Positions 42,067 to 50,987 of a stretch of 64,000 nt of DNA are shown here, in pieces (the first letter of the stretch is position 1; the number at the start of each line of letters is the position of its first letter). Source of the stretch: Azospirillum sp. B510 (lineage in GTDB: Bacteria > Pseudomonadota > Alphaproteobacteria > Azospirillales > Azospirillaceae). Made by a program: the position numbers and the translations under genes. Location of the stretch: the NCBI RefSeq assembly GCF_000010725.1, contig NC_013856.1:372001-436000 (forward strand). The letters are read 5' to 3'. The notes beneath the pieces are model-generated. The model worked only from the letters and a program-made list of their open reading frames with translations. It made no database searches and was not told the origin of the DNA.

Positions 42067-42912
42067 TCAGCGCTTGTAGGCGCCGAGCCCCGGACGGTAG
42101 GTCTTGTCGTCGATGAACTGCTTGATGCCCTGCTTGCGGCCTTCCGACTTGTCGAGATAGTTCAGCGATTCCTGGCGGACCACCAGATAATCCTCGGCGG
42201 CGTCGAACGGCATCTCGACCACGCGCTTGAAGGCGTCCTTGGCCGCCTTCAGGGTCTGCGGGTTCTTCTCCAGCAGATTGTCGGCGATGGCACGGACCTT
42301 GGCCCGCAGTTCGGCGTGCGGAACCGAGAAATTGACCAGCTTCATCTCCGCCGCCTTGCGGCCGTCGAAGGTCTCGCCGGTCAGGATGTAATACATCGCC
42401 TCGCGCTGGCTCATCAGGTCGGCGACCACCTTGGTGACGTTGCCGCCGGGGATGATGCCCCAGTTGATCTCCGACAGGCCGAACTGCGCCTCGTCGGCGG
42501 CGACCGCCAGATCGCAGGCGAACAGCGGCGAGAAGGCGCCGCCGAAGCACCAGCCGTTGACCATGGCGATCGACGGCTTCTCGAACCAGCGCAGGCGGCG
42601 CCACCAGCCATAGGAGTCGCGCTGGGCGCGGCGGGTCGCCATGTGGCCCTTGGCCTCGGTCTCGCGGAAATACTCCTTCAGGTCCATGCCAGCCGAGAAG
42701 GACTCGCCGGCGCCGGTCAGCACCAGCACCTGGCAGCGGTCATCGACCTCCAGATCGTCGAGCACGCCGTGCATGCGGGCGTTCAGCGCCGGGTTCATCG
42801 CGTTGCGCTTGTCCGGCCGGTTCAGCGTGACCCAGGCGACGCCATTGTCGAGTTCGACGGTGACCACATCCTCGGCGGTGCCCGTCCGGGCGGCGGCTTG
42901 CTGCTGCGTCAT
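42067..42912 (-). CDS. ech: p-Hydroxycinnamoyl-CoA hydratase/lyase (feruloyl-CoA hydratase/lyase)
   Basis: 281 residues from ATG 42912. Crotonase fold, with a very close match to HCHL: NRPDKRNAMNPALN, VLVLTGAGESFSAGMDLKEY (oxyanion region), KPSIAMVNGWCFGGAFSPL, the Glu-bearing FGLSEINWGIIPGGNV, and the C-terminal GRKQGIKQFIDDKTYRPGL. It hydrates feruloyl-CoA and cleaves it to vanillin and acetyl-CoA. It lies between the CoA ligase and vanillin dehydrogenase genes. Confidence 0.94.
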   Translation of the reverse strand: MTQQQAAARTGTAEDVVTVELDNGVAWVTLNRPDKRNAMNPALNARMHGVLDDLEVDDRCQVLVLTGAGESFSAGMDLKEYFRETEAKGHMATRRAQRDSYGWWRRLRWFEKPSIAMVNGWCFGGAFSPLFACDLAVAADEAQFGLSEINWGIIPGGNVTKVVADLMSQREAMYYILTGETFDGRKAAEMKLVNFSVPHAELRAKVRAIADNLLEKNPQTLKAAKDAFKRVVEMPFDAAEDYLVVRQESLNYLDKSEGRKQGIKQFIDDKTYRPGLGAYKR

Positions 42913-42982
42913 GGACTCTATCCTTTTGATCGAAGTCGGTATTTTTGATGGGGACGCCGGAGGGCGGCGCCAAAGGGGGATG

Positions 42983-44452
42983 TCAGATCGGGAAATGGCC
43001 GGGCAGGGTCTCGACCGTGATCCAGCGCAGTTCGGTGAAGGCGTCGATGCCGGCCTTGCCGCCAAAGCGGCCATAGCCGCTGGCCTTGACGCCGCCGAAG
43101 GGCATCTGCGCCTCGTCATGCACGGTCGGGCCGTTGACATGGCAGATGCCGGAGCGGATACGGCGGGCGACACGCAGGCCCCGCGCCGTATCGCGGGTGA
43201 AGACGGCGGCCGACAGGCCATATTCGGTGTCGTTGGCGATGGCCACCGCCTGCTCCTCGCCCTCGACACGGACGATGGTGACCACCGGGCCGAAGGATTC
43301 CTCGGCATAGATCCGCATGTCGGGCGTGACGCGGTCGAGGATGGCGGCGGGCAGCAGCGTGCCGTCGGGCGCGCCGTTGCGGTGGAGCACCGCGCCCTTG
43401 GCGACGGCGTCGTCGATCAGCGCCTGCACATGCCGGGCGGCACCGCGATCCACCACCGAGCCGAGCGGCGTCCGCCCCTCGCGCGGGTCGCCGGCCACCA
43501 GCGTGGCGGCCTTGGCGACGAACTTCTCCAGGAAGGCGTCGGCGACCTTGGCATCGAGCACGATGCGCTCGGTCGACATGCAGATCTGGCCCTGGTTGAA
43601 GAAGGCGCCGAAGGCGGCGGCCTTCACCGCCTCGTCCAGGTCGGCATCGTCCAGCACCAGGAAGGGCGCCTTGCCGCCCAGCTCCAGCAGCACCGGCTTC
43701 AGTTGCGCCGCCGCGCGCTGGGCGATCAGCCGGCCGACACGGGTCGATCCGGTGAAGTTGATGCGGGCAACCGCCGGATGGTCGATCAGGGCGTTGACCA
43801 CCTCCGCCGCGTCCTCCGGCGCGTTGGTGACGACATTGACCACCCCGTCGGGCAGGCCCGCCTCCTGGAAGGACTGGCCGATCAGCGCATGGGTGCGCGG
43901 GCAGAGCTCCGACGCCTTCAGCACCACGGAATTGCCGCAGGCGATGGCGGTGGCGATGGCGCGCACGCCAAGGATGACCGGGGCGTTCCACGGCGCGATG
44001 CCGAGCACGACGCCGACCGGCTGGCGCACCGCCATGGCGAGGCAACCGGGCTTGTCGGACGGGATCACCTCGCCGGCGATCTGGGTGGTGAGCGACGCCG
44101 CCTCCCGGATCATCGAGGAGGCCAGCATCACGTTGAAGCGGGCCCAGCCCTCCGTCGCCCCGGTCTCCGCCGCCATCGCCGCGACGAAATCGTCGGCACG
44201 GGCGGCCAGCGCGTCGGCGGCCTTCAGCAGCAGGGCGCGGCGGGTGTTGGGGCCGGTCTCAGACCAGCCGGCGAAGGCGGCCTCGGCCGCTTCGGCGGCG
44301 GCGGCGGCATCGACCGCCAGGCCGGCGGCGGCGGAGGTCGCCACGTCGCCGGTGATCGGGTTGCGGCGTTCGAACCGCCGTCCGCCGCTGGCGGCAACCG
44401 TGCGTCCGCCGATCAGCAGGTCGGTCGACGCGGCAACAGACACATGTTCCAT
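42983..44452 (-). CDS. vdh: Vanillin dehydrogenase (aldehyde dehydrogenase superfamily)
   Basis: 489 residues from ATG 44452, with GGAGA upstream. ALDH motifs: VGVVLGIAPWNAPVILGVRA, LLELGGKAPFLVLDDADLDE (Glu) and FFNQGQICMSTERIV (catalytic Cys). The C-terminal GPTVHDEAQMPFGGVKASGY, continuing to GRFGGKAG, is the form seen in vanillin/salicylaldehyde dehydrogenases. It oxidises vanillin to vanillate with NAD, which vanAB then demethylates. It is the first gene of the ferulate operon, 53 bp downstream of the AATTGTTAT-N5-ATAACAATT operator. Confidence 0.92.
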   Translation of the reverse strand: MEHVSVAASTDLLIGGRTVAASGGRRFERRNPITGDVATSAAAGLAVDAAAAAEAAEAAFAGWSETGPNTRRALLLKAADALAARADDFVAAMAAETGATEGWARFNVMLASSMIREAASLTTQIAGEVIPSDKPGCLAMAVRQPVGVVLGIAPWNAPVILGVRAIATAIACGNSVVLKASELCPRTHALIGQSFQEAGLPDGVVNVVTNAPEDAAEVVNALIDHPAVARINFTGSTRVGRLIAQRAAAQLKPVLLELGGKAPFLVLDDADLDEAVKAAAFGAFFNQGQICMSTERIVLDAKVADAFLEKFVAKAATLVAGDPREGRTPLGSVVDRGAARHVQALIDDAVAKGAVLHRNGAPDGTLLPAAILDRVTPDMRIYAEESFGPVVTIVRVEGEEQAVAIANDTEYGLSAAVFTRDTARGLRVARRIRSGICHVNGPTVHDEAQMPFGGVKASGYGRFGGKAGIDAFTELRWITVETLPGHFPI

Positions 44453-44504
44453 CGAAGTCTCCACTCCACCCCGCCGCCTTCGGCAGCTTATGAACCCTGA
44501 AGTC

Positions 44505-44527
44505 AATTGTTATTTATCATAACAATT
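44505..44527. promoter_or_regulatory. Probable MarR operator, vdh side
   Basis: AATTGTTAT-TTATC-ATAACAATT is a perfect inverted repeat (9-bp arms, 5-bp centre) in an AT island immediately upstream of vdh. It shares arm sequence and spacing with the repeat before marR at 38028-38048. Confidence 0.7.
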
Positions 44528-44683
44528 ATAGGCGGGTCAACGCGAATTGCGGGGGTGCCGAACACTCTTCCCTCCTGGGGGGAAGCAGGATGCCCCTGCG
44601 CCCGCCGCGCGGCGTTGCCGCCGGTGATCGCTTCGGTCAAGAATGCGCGGCTTGGAGCTGGGTCGAACGAAGGGAAAGCCTTG

Positions 44684-45382
44684 ATGACCGCCGAACCGAT
44701 GACGGGACCGCGCATCGCCCTCATCCATGCGCTGGAGGAATCGGTCGCCCCGGCGCGGGCCGCCTTCCGGGCGCATTGGCCCGAGGCGCGGATTTTCGAT
44801 CTGCTCGACACGTCGCTGTCGGCCGATCTGGCCGAGGCCGGACGGCTCGACCGGGCGATGATGCGGCGGTTCGGGACACTGGCCGGCTATGCCGCCGGCA
44901 CGGCGGGGGTGGGTGGGCGGACGGCGGGGATCCTGTTCACCTGTTCCGCCTTCGCCCCGGCGATCGACGCGGTCAAGACGCGTCTGCCGATCCCGGTGCT
45001 GCGCCCGAACGAAGCGGCGTTCGAGGCGGCCCTGGCGATCGGCGACCGCATCGGCATCGTCGTCAGCTTCGGCCCGTCCGCCGCCTCGCTGCGCACCGAA
45101 CTGCTGGAAATGGCGAAAGCCGTCGGCCGTCGGATCGAGGTCACGGTTGCCGTCGCCGACGGCGCATTGCCGGCACTCAAGAGCGGCGACGGCGCCGGTC
45201 ATGACGAGCGGGTGGCACGCACCGCAGACCGTCTGCGGGACTGCGACGTGGTCATTCTCGGCCAGTTCTCGCTGGCCCGCGCCGAGGTGACGCTTCAGCC
45301 GCTGCTGGACGTTCCGGTCCTGACCACACCCGGAACGGCGGTCGAGGCGCTGCGCCGGCGGGCCTCGCCGCCCGCCTCGTGA
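44684..45382 (+). CDS. Asp/Glu racemase-superfamily protein (single visible catalytic Cys)
   Basis: 232 residues from ATG 44684, with AGGGAAAG upstream. A two-lobed racemase fold is suggested. The first lobe carries GILFTCSAFAPAI with the catalytic Cys at about residue 87. The second-lobe position that holds the partner Cys in true racemases reads VVILGQFSLARAEV, with Gln instead. That pattern is found in relatives that are not two-base racemases (for example decarboxylases or isomerases). The reaction is therefore unclear. It is a single gene between the ferulate operon (divergent) and gamma-glutamyltransferase (convergent). Confidence 0.8.
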   Translation: MTAEPMTGPRIALIHALEESVAPARAAFRAHWPEARIFDLLDTSLSADLAEAGRLDRAMMRRFGTLAGYAAGTAGVGGRTAGILFTCSAFAPAIDAVKTRLPIPVLRPNEAAFEAALAIGDRIGIVVSFGPSAASLRTELLEMAKAVGRRIEVTVAVADGALPALKSGDGAGHDERVARTADRLRDCDVVILGQFSLARAEVTLQPLLDVPVLTTPGTAVEALRRRASPPAS

Positions 45383-45416
45383 AGCGCCCCAACCTCCGGG
45401 ACCTGTGGCTGCCCGC

Positions 45417-47012
45417 TCAATAGCCGAGCGCGCAGCCGTCCTTGCGATGATCGGACCCGCCGACCAGGGTGCCGTTCTCCCAGTCGATGCCGATGGCCTG
45501 GGCGCCGCCGATCGCCCAGTTCGGCGCCTTCACGGTGAAGCCGCGGCGGGTCAGCTCGGCCCCGACCTTGTCGCGGACCGCCGTCTCGGCCTCGACGCTG
45601 CGGGTGCCGGGCAGGGGGAACAGGCGCGGCAGATCCATGGCGCTCTGGAGATCCAGGCCGTGGTCGAACAGCTTCGACAGGAAATGGGCATGGCCCATCG
45701 CCTGGTAATGCCCGCCCATCACGCCGAAGGTCAGGCTGACCCGGCCCTTCTCGGTGACCATGCCGGGAATAATGGTGTGCATCGGCCGCTTGCGCGGCGC
45801 CACCATGTTGGGATGCCCGTCGACCAGCGAGAAGCTCTGGCCCCGGTTGTGGAACAGCACGCCGGAACGCGGCGCCATCAGCCCGCTGCCATAGGGATGG
45901 AAGATCGAGCTGATGAAGCTGACGGCGGTGCGGTCCTTGTCGACCACGGCGATATAGACGGTGTCCTTGTGCTCGACGCCGTCGAACACACCCTTGGTGT
46001 CCAGCGCGCGGCCGAGGTCGATGCGGGCGGCAAGTTCGTCGGCCAGCGCATCGGACAGCAGATGCTCCGCCATCGAGGTCTTGGCATGGGCCGGATCGGC
46101 CAGGAAGGCGTCGCGGGCGGCATAGGCGAGCCGCGTCGCCTCGATCTCGACATGCAGATTGTCGACGCCGAGCGGATCGCCGGACGGCGAGAAGCGCTTC
46201 AGGATGTTCAGGATCATCAGGGCGATGATGCCCTGGCCGTTCGGCGGGCATTCATGGACGGTCCGGCCGCGATACTCGGTCTGGATCGGTGTCACATACT
46301 CGCCCTTGGCGGCGGCGAAATCCTCCAGGCTGTGGAAGCCGCCGACGCCGCGCAGGAACGCCACCATATCCTCGGCGATGGCGCCGCGATAGAAGGCGTC
46401 CGGCCCCTCGCGCCCGATGGCCTCCAGCGTGTCGGCCAGCAACGGCTGGGTCTGGACCGTGCCGGCGGCGGGGGCCCGCCCGTCCACCAGGAAGGTCGCG
46501 GCGGAGGTCGGGTCGCCGCGCAGCAGCTCGGTCTGCTGGGCGAGGTCGTGCGACACCCGCGGGGTGAGGGCATAGCCGTCGCGCGCCAGGGCGATGGCCG
46601 GGGCGAACACCTCGCTCAGCGGCATGCGGCCATGGTCGGCGACCAGCCGGGTCCAGGCCTCCACCGCGCCCGGCACCGTGACCGCATGGGGCGACTGGCG
46701 CCCGATCTCAGTGACACCCGCCGCGCGCAGGGCGTCGAGCGTCAGCGCCGCCGGCGTGCGGCCCGACCCGTTGTAGGCGCGGATGTCGGTCCCGCCCTGC
46801 GGGGCGACCAGGGCGAAACAATCGCCGCCGATACCGGTGGAGCCCGCCTCGACCACGCTCTGGACCGCGCAGGCCGCCACGGCGGCATCCATCGCGGTGC
46901 CGCCGGCCTTGAGAATCTCGACCGCCGTCAGGGTGGCGGCCGGGTGGGAGGTGGCCGCCATTCCGTTGCGGCCCATGGCGAGCGAGCGGCCAGGTTCTTC
47001 GAAATTGCGCAT
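45417..47012 (-). CDS. ggt: Gamma-glutamyltransferase family protein, no signal peptide
   Basis: 531 residues. The N-terminus has NGMAATSHPAATLTAVEILK, then GGTAMDAAVAACAVQSVVEA and GSTGIGGDCFALV, the conserved start of the family. The autoprocessing nucleophile Thr is in VEHKDTVYIAVVDKDRTAVS at about residue 355, and the late MVAPRKRPMHTIIPGMV and GVMGGHYQAMGHAHF are typical of the small subunit. There is no signal peptide, so it should act in the cytoplasm, unlike periplasmic GGT. It removes gamma-glutamyl groups. It follows the aminotransferase gene by 54 bp and is probably in one transcript with it, so it may deglutamylate an imported amine conjugate. Confidence 0.9.
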   Translation of the reverse strand: MRNFEEPGRSLAMGRNGMAATSHPAATLTAVEILKAGGTAMDAAVAACAVQSVVEAGSTGIGGDCFALVAPQGGTDIRAYNGSGRTPAALTLDALRAAGVTEIGRQSPHAVTVPGAVEAWTRLVADHGRMPLSEVFAPAIALARDGYALTPRVSHDLAQQTELLRGDPTSAATFLVDGRAPAAGTVQTQPLLADTLEAIGREGPDAFYRGAIAEDMVAFLRGVGGFHSLEDFAAAKGEYVTPIQTEYRGRTVHECPPNGQGIIALMILNILKRFSPSGDPLGVDNLHVEIEATRLAYAARDAFLADPAHAKTSMAEHLLSDALADELAARIDLGRALDTKGVFDGVEHKDTVYIAVVDKDRTAVSFISSIFHPYGSGLMAPRSGVLFHNRGQSFSLVDGHPNMVAPRKRPMHTIIPGMVTEKGRVSLTFGVMGGHYQAMGHAHFLSKLFDHGLDLQSAMDLPRLFPLPGTRSVEAETAVRDKVGAELTRRGFTVKAPNWAIGGAQAIGIDWENGTLVGGSDHRKDGCALGY

Positions 47013-47066
47013 GGTCTCAGTGATGCTCCCCGATGTCGGTCTTACAGTGGACAGGCTGGACCGCGC

Positions 47067-48470
47067 TCACAGGTCGGTCCGACCGCGTTCCAGCCAGGCC
47101 AGCGTATCGTCCAACGCGCCGCCGATCTGCGCAACCACGTGGCGGACCTCGTCGGCGGTGATGATCAGCGGCGGGCAGAGATGGATCATGTCGCCCAGCG
47201 CCCGGGTGATGACGCCGCGCGCCTGGGCATATTTCCCGACCCGGTTCGCCACGCCGAGCGCCGGGTCGAACGGCGTCTTCGTCGCCTTGTCGCTGGTGAT
47301 CTCCAGCGCGCCGATCAGCCCCATGCCGCGCTTGTCGCCGACCAGGGGATGGTCGGCCAACCCGTCCAGGGCGGCCTGCAGAACCGGGGCGACTTCCCGC
47401 ACATGGCCGAGGATGTCGCGTTCCTCGTAGATCTTCAGGGTCTCCAACGCGACGGCGGTGGCGACCGGATGACCGCTGTAGGTGAAGCCATGGCCGAAGG
47501 TGCCGATGGCGCCGCCCTGCTCGCGGACCGCGCTGTAGATCGTCTCGTTCACCATCAGGGCGGAGATCGGTTGATAGCCGGCCGACAGCTGCTTGGCCAT
47601 CGAGATCATGTCGGGCTTCAGGCCGAAGGCCTCACTGCCGAACATGGTGCCGAGACGGCCGAAGCCACAGATCACCTCGTCGGCGATCAGCAGGATGTCG
47701 TACTTGCGCAGAACCGCCTGGATCTTCTCGTAATAGGTCGCCGGCGGCACGATGCAGCCGCCGGACGCCATCAGCGGCTCGGCGAAGAAGGCGCCGATGG
47801 TGTCCGGCCCCTCGCGCAGGATCAGCGCCTCCAGCGAGTCGGCGCAGCGGGTCGCGAACTCCTCCTCGGTCTCGCCGGGCAGGCCGTGATGGTAGAGGCT
47901 CGGGCAGTCGGTGTGCAGGATGCCGGGCAGCGGCAGGTCGAACGCCTTGTGGGTGTAGGGCAGGCCGGTCAGGCTGGCCGAGGCCACCGTGACCCCGTGA
48001 TAGGCGCGCAGGCGGGAGATGATCTTCTTCTTCCGCGGCTTGCCGATGGCGTTGTGATAGTACCAGACCAGCTTGATCGCGGTGTCGTTGGCCTCGGAAC
48101 CGGAGTTGGCGAAGAACACCTTGGACATCGGCACCGGGGCCATGGCGAGCAGCCGCTCCGACAGCTCGATCGCCGTCTGGTGGGAACGGCCGCCGAAGCT
48201 GTGATAGAAGGGCAGGGCCTGCATCTGCCGGTGCGCCGCCTCGACCAGCCGGCTTTCGCTGAAGCCGAGCGAGGCGCAGAACAGGCCGGCCAGCGCCTCG
48301 ACATAGCGGTTGCCGTCGCTGTCGATCACATGGATGCCGTCGCCGCCCGCCAGCACCAGCGGGCCGTCCGCCTCATGCACCACCGGGTTGGTGTAGGGGT
48401 GCAGGATGGAGGCGACATCCCGCGCTTCCAGCGAATTCGGCCGCCGGGCCTCACCATGCATCGTCGTCAT
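47067..48470 (-). CDS. Class III (omega) aminotransferase
   Basis: 467 residues from ATG 48470, with GGAGAGACC upstream. PLP class III features: VFFANSGSEANDTAIKLVWY at about residue 115, RLRAYHGVTVASASLTGLPY, the cofactor Asp in DILLIADEVICGFGRLG, and the PLP lysine in DMISMAKQLSAGYQP. The type resembles putrescine- or omega-amino-acid:pyruvate aminotransferases. It would move the terminal amino group of a diamine or omega-amino acid to pyruvate. An ATTGTATACGATTT site 53 bp upstream is shared with the GntR gene at 53228, linking it to the ureohydrolase unit. Confidence 0.9.
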   Translation of the reverse strand: MTTMHGEARRPNSLEARDVASILHPYTNPVVHEADGPLVLAGGDGIHVIDSDGNRYVEALAGLFCASLGFSESRLVEAAHRQMQALPFYHSFGGRSHQTAIELSERLLAMAPVPMSKVFFANSGSEANDTAIKLVWYYHNAIGKPRKKKIISRLRAYHGVTVASASLTGLPYTHKAFDLPLPGILHTDCPSLYHHGLPGETEEEFATRCADSLEALILREGPDTIGAFFAEPLMASGGCIVPPATYYEKIQAVLRKYDILLIADEVICGFGRLGTMFGSEAFGLKPDMISMAKQLSAGYQPISALMVNETIYSAVREQGGAIGTFGHGFTYSGHPVATAVALETLKIYEERDILGHVREVAPVLQAALDGLADHPLVGDKRGMGLIGALEITSDKATKTPFDPALGVANRVGKYAQARGVITRALGDMIHLCPPLIITADEVRHVVAQIGGALDDTLAWLERGRTDL

Positions 48471-48522
48471 CTCGGTCTCTCCCGCCGGTCGGCGCCGGCC
48501 AGTGGTTCGGTTGGTATCCAGT

Positions 48523-48536
48523 ATTGTATACGATTT
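48523..48536. promoter_or_regulatory. Probable GntR operator, aminotransferase side
   Basis: ATTGTATACGATTT, 53 bp upstream of the aminotransferase start. The exact reverse complement occurs at 53139-53152 before the GntR gene. A 14-base identity in two promoter regions 4.6 kb apart suggests one regulator for both. Confidence 0.6.
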
Positions 48537-48608
48537 GGGGGCGGCCGGGGCGCAATCTCGACGGGCGCCACGATCCCTCCCCGCCCTCACGCACTCAGCC
48601 TTGGGTCA

Positions 48609-49439
48609 TCAGGACTGCGTCCGCTTGATGAACTGGCGGAAGCGGTCGGTGCTGGGGTGGGCGAACATCTCCTCCGACGGCCCCTCCTCCTCGACCCGGC
48701 CCTGGTGCAGGAACATGCTGCGGGTCGAGACATGGCGGGCGAAGCCCATCTCATGGGTGACCACCAGCATGGTCCGGCCTTCCTCGGCCAGTCCGCGCAT
48801 CACCTTCAACACCTCGCCCACCAGTTCGGGGTCGAGGGCGGAGGTCGGCTCGTCGAACAGCAGCACCTCCGGATGGCTGGCCAGCGCGCGGGCGATGGCG
48901 GCGCGCTGCTGTTGCCCGCCCGACAGCACCGCCGGATATTCGTGACGCTTGGCCGCCAGCCCGACCTTGTCGAGCAGCGCCTCCGCCTCCTCGATGCACT
49001 CCTTGCGCGGGCGGCCCTGGACATGCACCGGCGCTTCGATGACGTTCTGCAGGATGGTCATGTGGGGCCAGAGGTTGAAGCTCTGGAAAACCATGGAGGC
49101 GCGGGTGCGCACCCGCGTGAGCTGGGCCTGGTCGGCGGGGACATGCCGGCCGTCGCGGCGGCGGCGCATGCGCACATGCTCGCCGCAGACGATGATGTCG
49201 CCGGAATCCGGGGTTTCCAGGAAATTCACGCAGCGCAGCAGGGTCGATTTCCCCGATCCCGACGAGCCGAGGATCGAGATGACGTCGCCCTGGTTGGCCT
49301 TGAGGGAGATGCCCTTCAGAACCTCGACGGAACCGAAGCTCTTGTGCAGATCGATGACGGCGATCTTCTCGATCGGCCGGACAGGCGTGTTGTCCCGCAG
49401 TTCCGAAGATTGTTGAGGAGGGGAGTGCGTCGCGCTCAT
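48609..49439 (-). CDS. Polar amino-acid ABC transporter, ATP-binding protein
   Basis: 276 residues from ATG 49439, with GGAG upstream. Walker A GSSGSGKST, a charged insert RMRRRRDGRHVPADQAQL, Q-loop MVFQSFNLWPHMTI, signature LSGGQQQRAAIARAL and Walker B VLLFDEPTSALDPE. It is of the HisP/OccP group that serves basic or opine-type amino acids. It energises import with the two permeases whose genes overlap upstream (ATGA at 49436-49439). Confidence 0.93.
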   Translation of the reverse strand: MSATHSPPQQSSELRDNTPVRPIEKIAVIDLHKSFGSVEVLKGISLKANQGDVISILGSSGSGKSTLLRCVNFLETPDSGDIIVCGEHVRMRRRRDGRHVPADQAQLTRVRTRASMVFQSFNLWPHMTILQNVIEAPVHVQGRPRKECIEEAEALLDKVGLAAKRHEYPAVLSGGQQQRAAIARALASHPEVLLFDEPTSALDPELVGEVLKVMRGLAEEGRTMLVVTHEMGFARHVSTRSMFLHQGRVEEEGPSEEMFAHPSTDRFRQFIKRTQS

Positions 49440-50167
49440 GCGGGTTCTCCGGTGATGCAGGTTTTTTGCCGCGCGGGCTGGGCATGGCGGCGCCGGGGCG
49501 ACAGCCACCATTCCAGCACCAGGATCGCGCGGGTCAGGATGAAGGTCAGGGCGAGATAGATGATGCCGGCGCAGGCGAAGATCTCGACCGCGCGGTAGGT
49601 CTGGGCGATCATCTTGCCGGCCAGCCCGGTCACCTCCATCAGGGTGATGGTGGAGGCGAGCGAGGTCGCCTTCGCCATCAGCACCAGCTCGTTGCCATAG
49701 GCCGGCAGCGCCTGGCGGATCGCCAGCGGCAGCACGATCCGGCGCAGCCGCATCAGCGGACGCATGCCGCAGGCCGACGCCGCCTCCAGCGCGCCGGGGG
49801 GAACCGAGTTGAGCCCGCCGCGGATGATCTCGCTGGAATAGGCGGCGGTGTTCATCGCCATCGCCAGCACCGCGCACCAGTAGGGGTCGCGGAAGAAGCT
49901 CCACAGGCCGAGCTCCTGCAAGGCGGGACGGAACTGCCCGAGGCCGTAATAGATCATGAACAGCTGGATCAGCAGGGGCGTGCCACGGAAAACGAAGACA
50001 TAGGCGCGGGCCGGAGCCGACAGCAGGGCGACGCCGGAGGTCCGCATCAGCGCCAGCACCAGCGCGCCGGCCCCGCCCAGCAGGATCGAGCAGGCGGTGA
50101 GGTTCAGCGTCAGCGGCAGACCGCCGAGCAGGGTCAGCAGGGTCGCCTGCATGAAAGACAGATCCAT
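49436..50167 (-). CDS. Polar amino-acid ABC transporter, permease (HisM/OccM type)
   Basis: 243 residues from ATG 50167, preferred to ATG 50170 because of AGGAGG five bases away. About five hydrophobic helices and the permease motif YSSEIIRGGLNSVPPGALEA, continuing to ASACGM, with the EAA-loop Gly. It overlaps the ATPase gene by four bases. It forms half of the channel with the neighbouring permease. Confidence 0.9.
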   Translation of the reverse strand: MDLSFMQATLLTLLGGLPLTLNLTACSILLGGAGALVLALMRTSGVALLSAPARAYVFVFRGTPLLIQLFMIYYGLGQFRPALQELGLWSFFRDPYWCAVLAMAMNTAAYSSEIIRGGLNSVPPGALEAASACGMRPLMRLRRIVLPLAIRQALPAYGNELVLMAKATSLASTITLMEVTGLAGKMIAQTYRAVEIFACAGIIYLALTFILTRAILVLEWWLSPRRRHAQPARQKTCITGEPA

Positions 50168-50874
50168 CATCCCCTCCTGAACGGGCGCAGGGACCGGATC
50201 TCCGCCCAGCGGAAAGCCTGTCCGGACAACGAGGTGATGGCCAGATAGAGCAGCAGGGCGGCGGAATAGAACAGGAAGGGCTCCCGCGTCGATCCGGCGC
50301 CGACCTGGGCCGCCCGCAGCAGTTCGACCAGCCCGATCACCGAGATCAGGGCGGAATCCTTGAGGATCAACTGCCAGACATTGCCCATCCCCGGCAGGGC
50401 GTGGCGGAACACCTGGGGCGCCAGCACTCGGCGGAACATCAGCAGCGGCCCCATCCCGGCGGCGCGGGCGGATTCGATCTGGCCGCGCGGGATGACGTTG
50501 AAGGCGCCGCGGAACACTTCGGCCTGATAGGCGGCGGAAACCACGCCCAGCGCCAGCACGCCGGTCAGGAACACCGGCAGCCCGATGAAGCCGCCGTAGC
50601 CGGCGGCGTTGCCGATCCAGGACAGGATCTGGCTGCCGCCGAAATAGAACAGATAGATGACCAGCAGATCGGGAACCCCGCGCAGCACGGTGGTGATGGC
50701 GTCCGCCGCCGTGCGGGCGATGAAGCCGCCGGCGATGCGGGCATAGGCCAGCAGCGCGCCCAGAACCGCGCCGACCACCAGCCCGGAAACGGACAGCGCC
50801 ACCGTCATCAGGGCGGCGCACAGCAGGGGAAGGCCCCAGCCGTTCGGCCCCAGGAACAGGTCGAATAACCGCAT
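50167..50874 (-). CDS. Polar amino-acid ABC transporter, permease (HisQ/OccQ type)
   Basis: 235 residues from ATG 50874, with AGGAG nine bases upstream. Membrane segments begin LPLLCAALMTVALSVSGLVV. The permease signature is AAYQAEVFRGAFNVIPRGQI, continuing to ESARAAGM. It abuts the second permease gene (TGATG junction). Together with the ATPase and the binding protein 113 bp upstream it forms a four-part HAAT-type importer. Confidence 0.9.
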   Translation of the reverse strand: MRLFDLFLGPNGWGLPLLCAALMTVALSVSGLVVGAVLGALLAYARIAGGFIARTAADAITTVLRGVPDLLVIYLFYFGGSQILSWIGNAAGYGGFIGLPVFLTGVLALGVVSAAYQAEVFRGAFNVIPRGQIESARAAGMGPLLMFRRVLAPQVFRHALPGMGNVWQLILKDSALISVIGLVELLRAAQVGAGSTREPFLFYSAALLLYLAITSLSGQAFRWAEIRSLRPFRRG

Positions 50875-50987
50875 CAAGAGTTGCTCCTTCCAGGATCGAC
50901 CCCGGAGGGGCGGCACGGCGGCCTCTTGTCGTCGCCGCCGTGCCGAACCGCCTCGGCCCGCCTACCCGCGGGCGCTGGAGGGAAGCC

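Noticed and set aside
45405..49559. Very long plus-strand open frame (1384 codons)
   Set aside because: It lies opposite four well-supported minus-strand genes; its translation is His/Arg/Gly-rich with no family features, typical of an antisense frame in GC-rich DNA.
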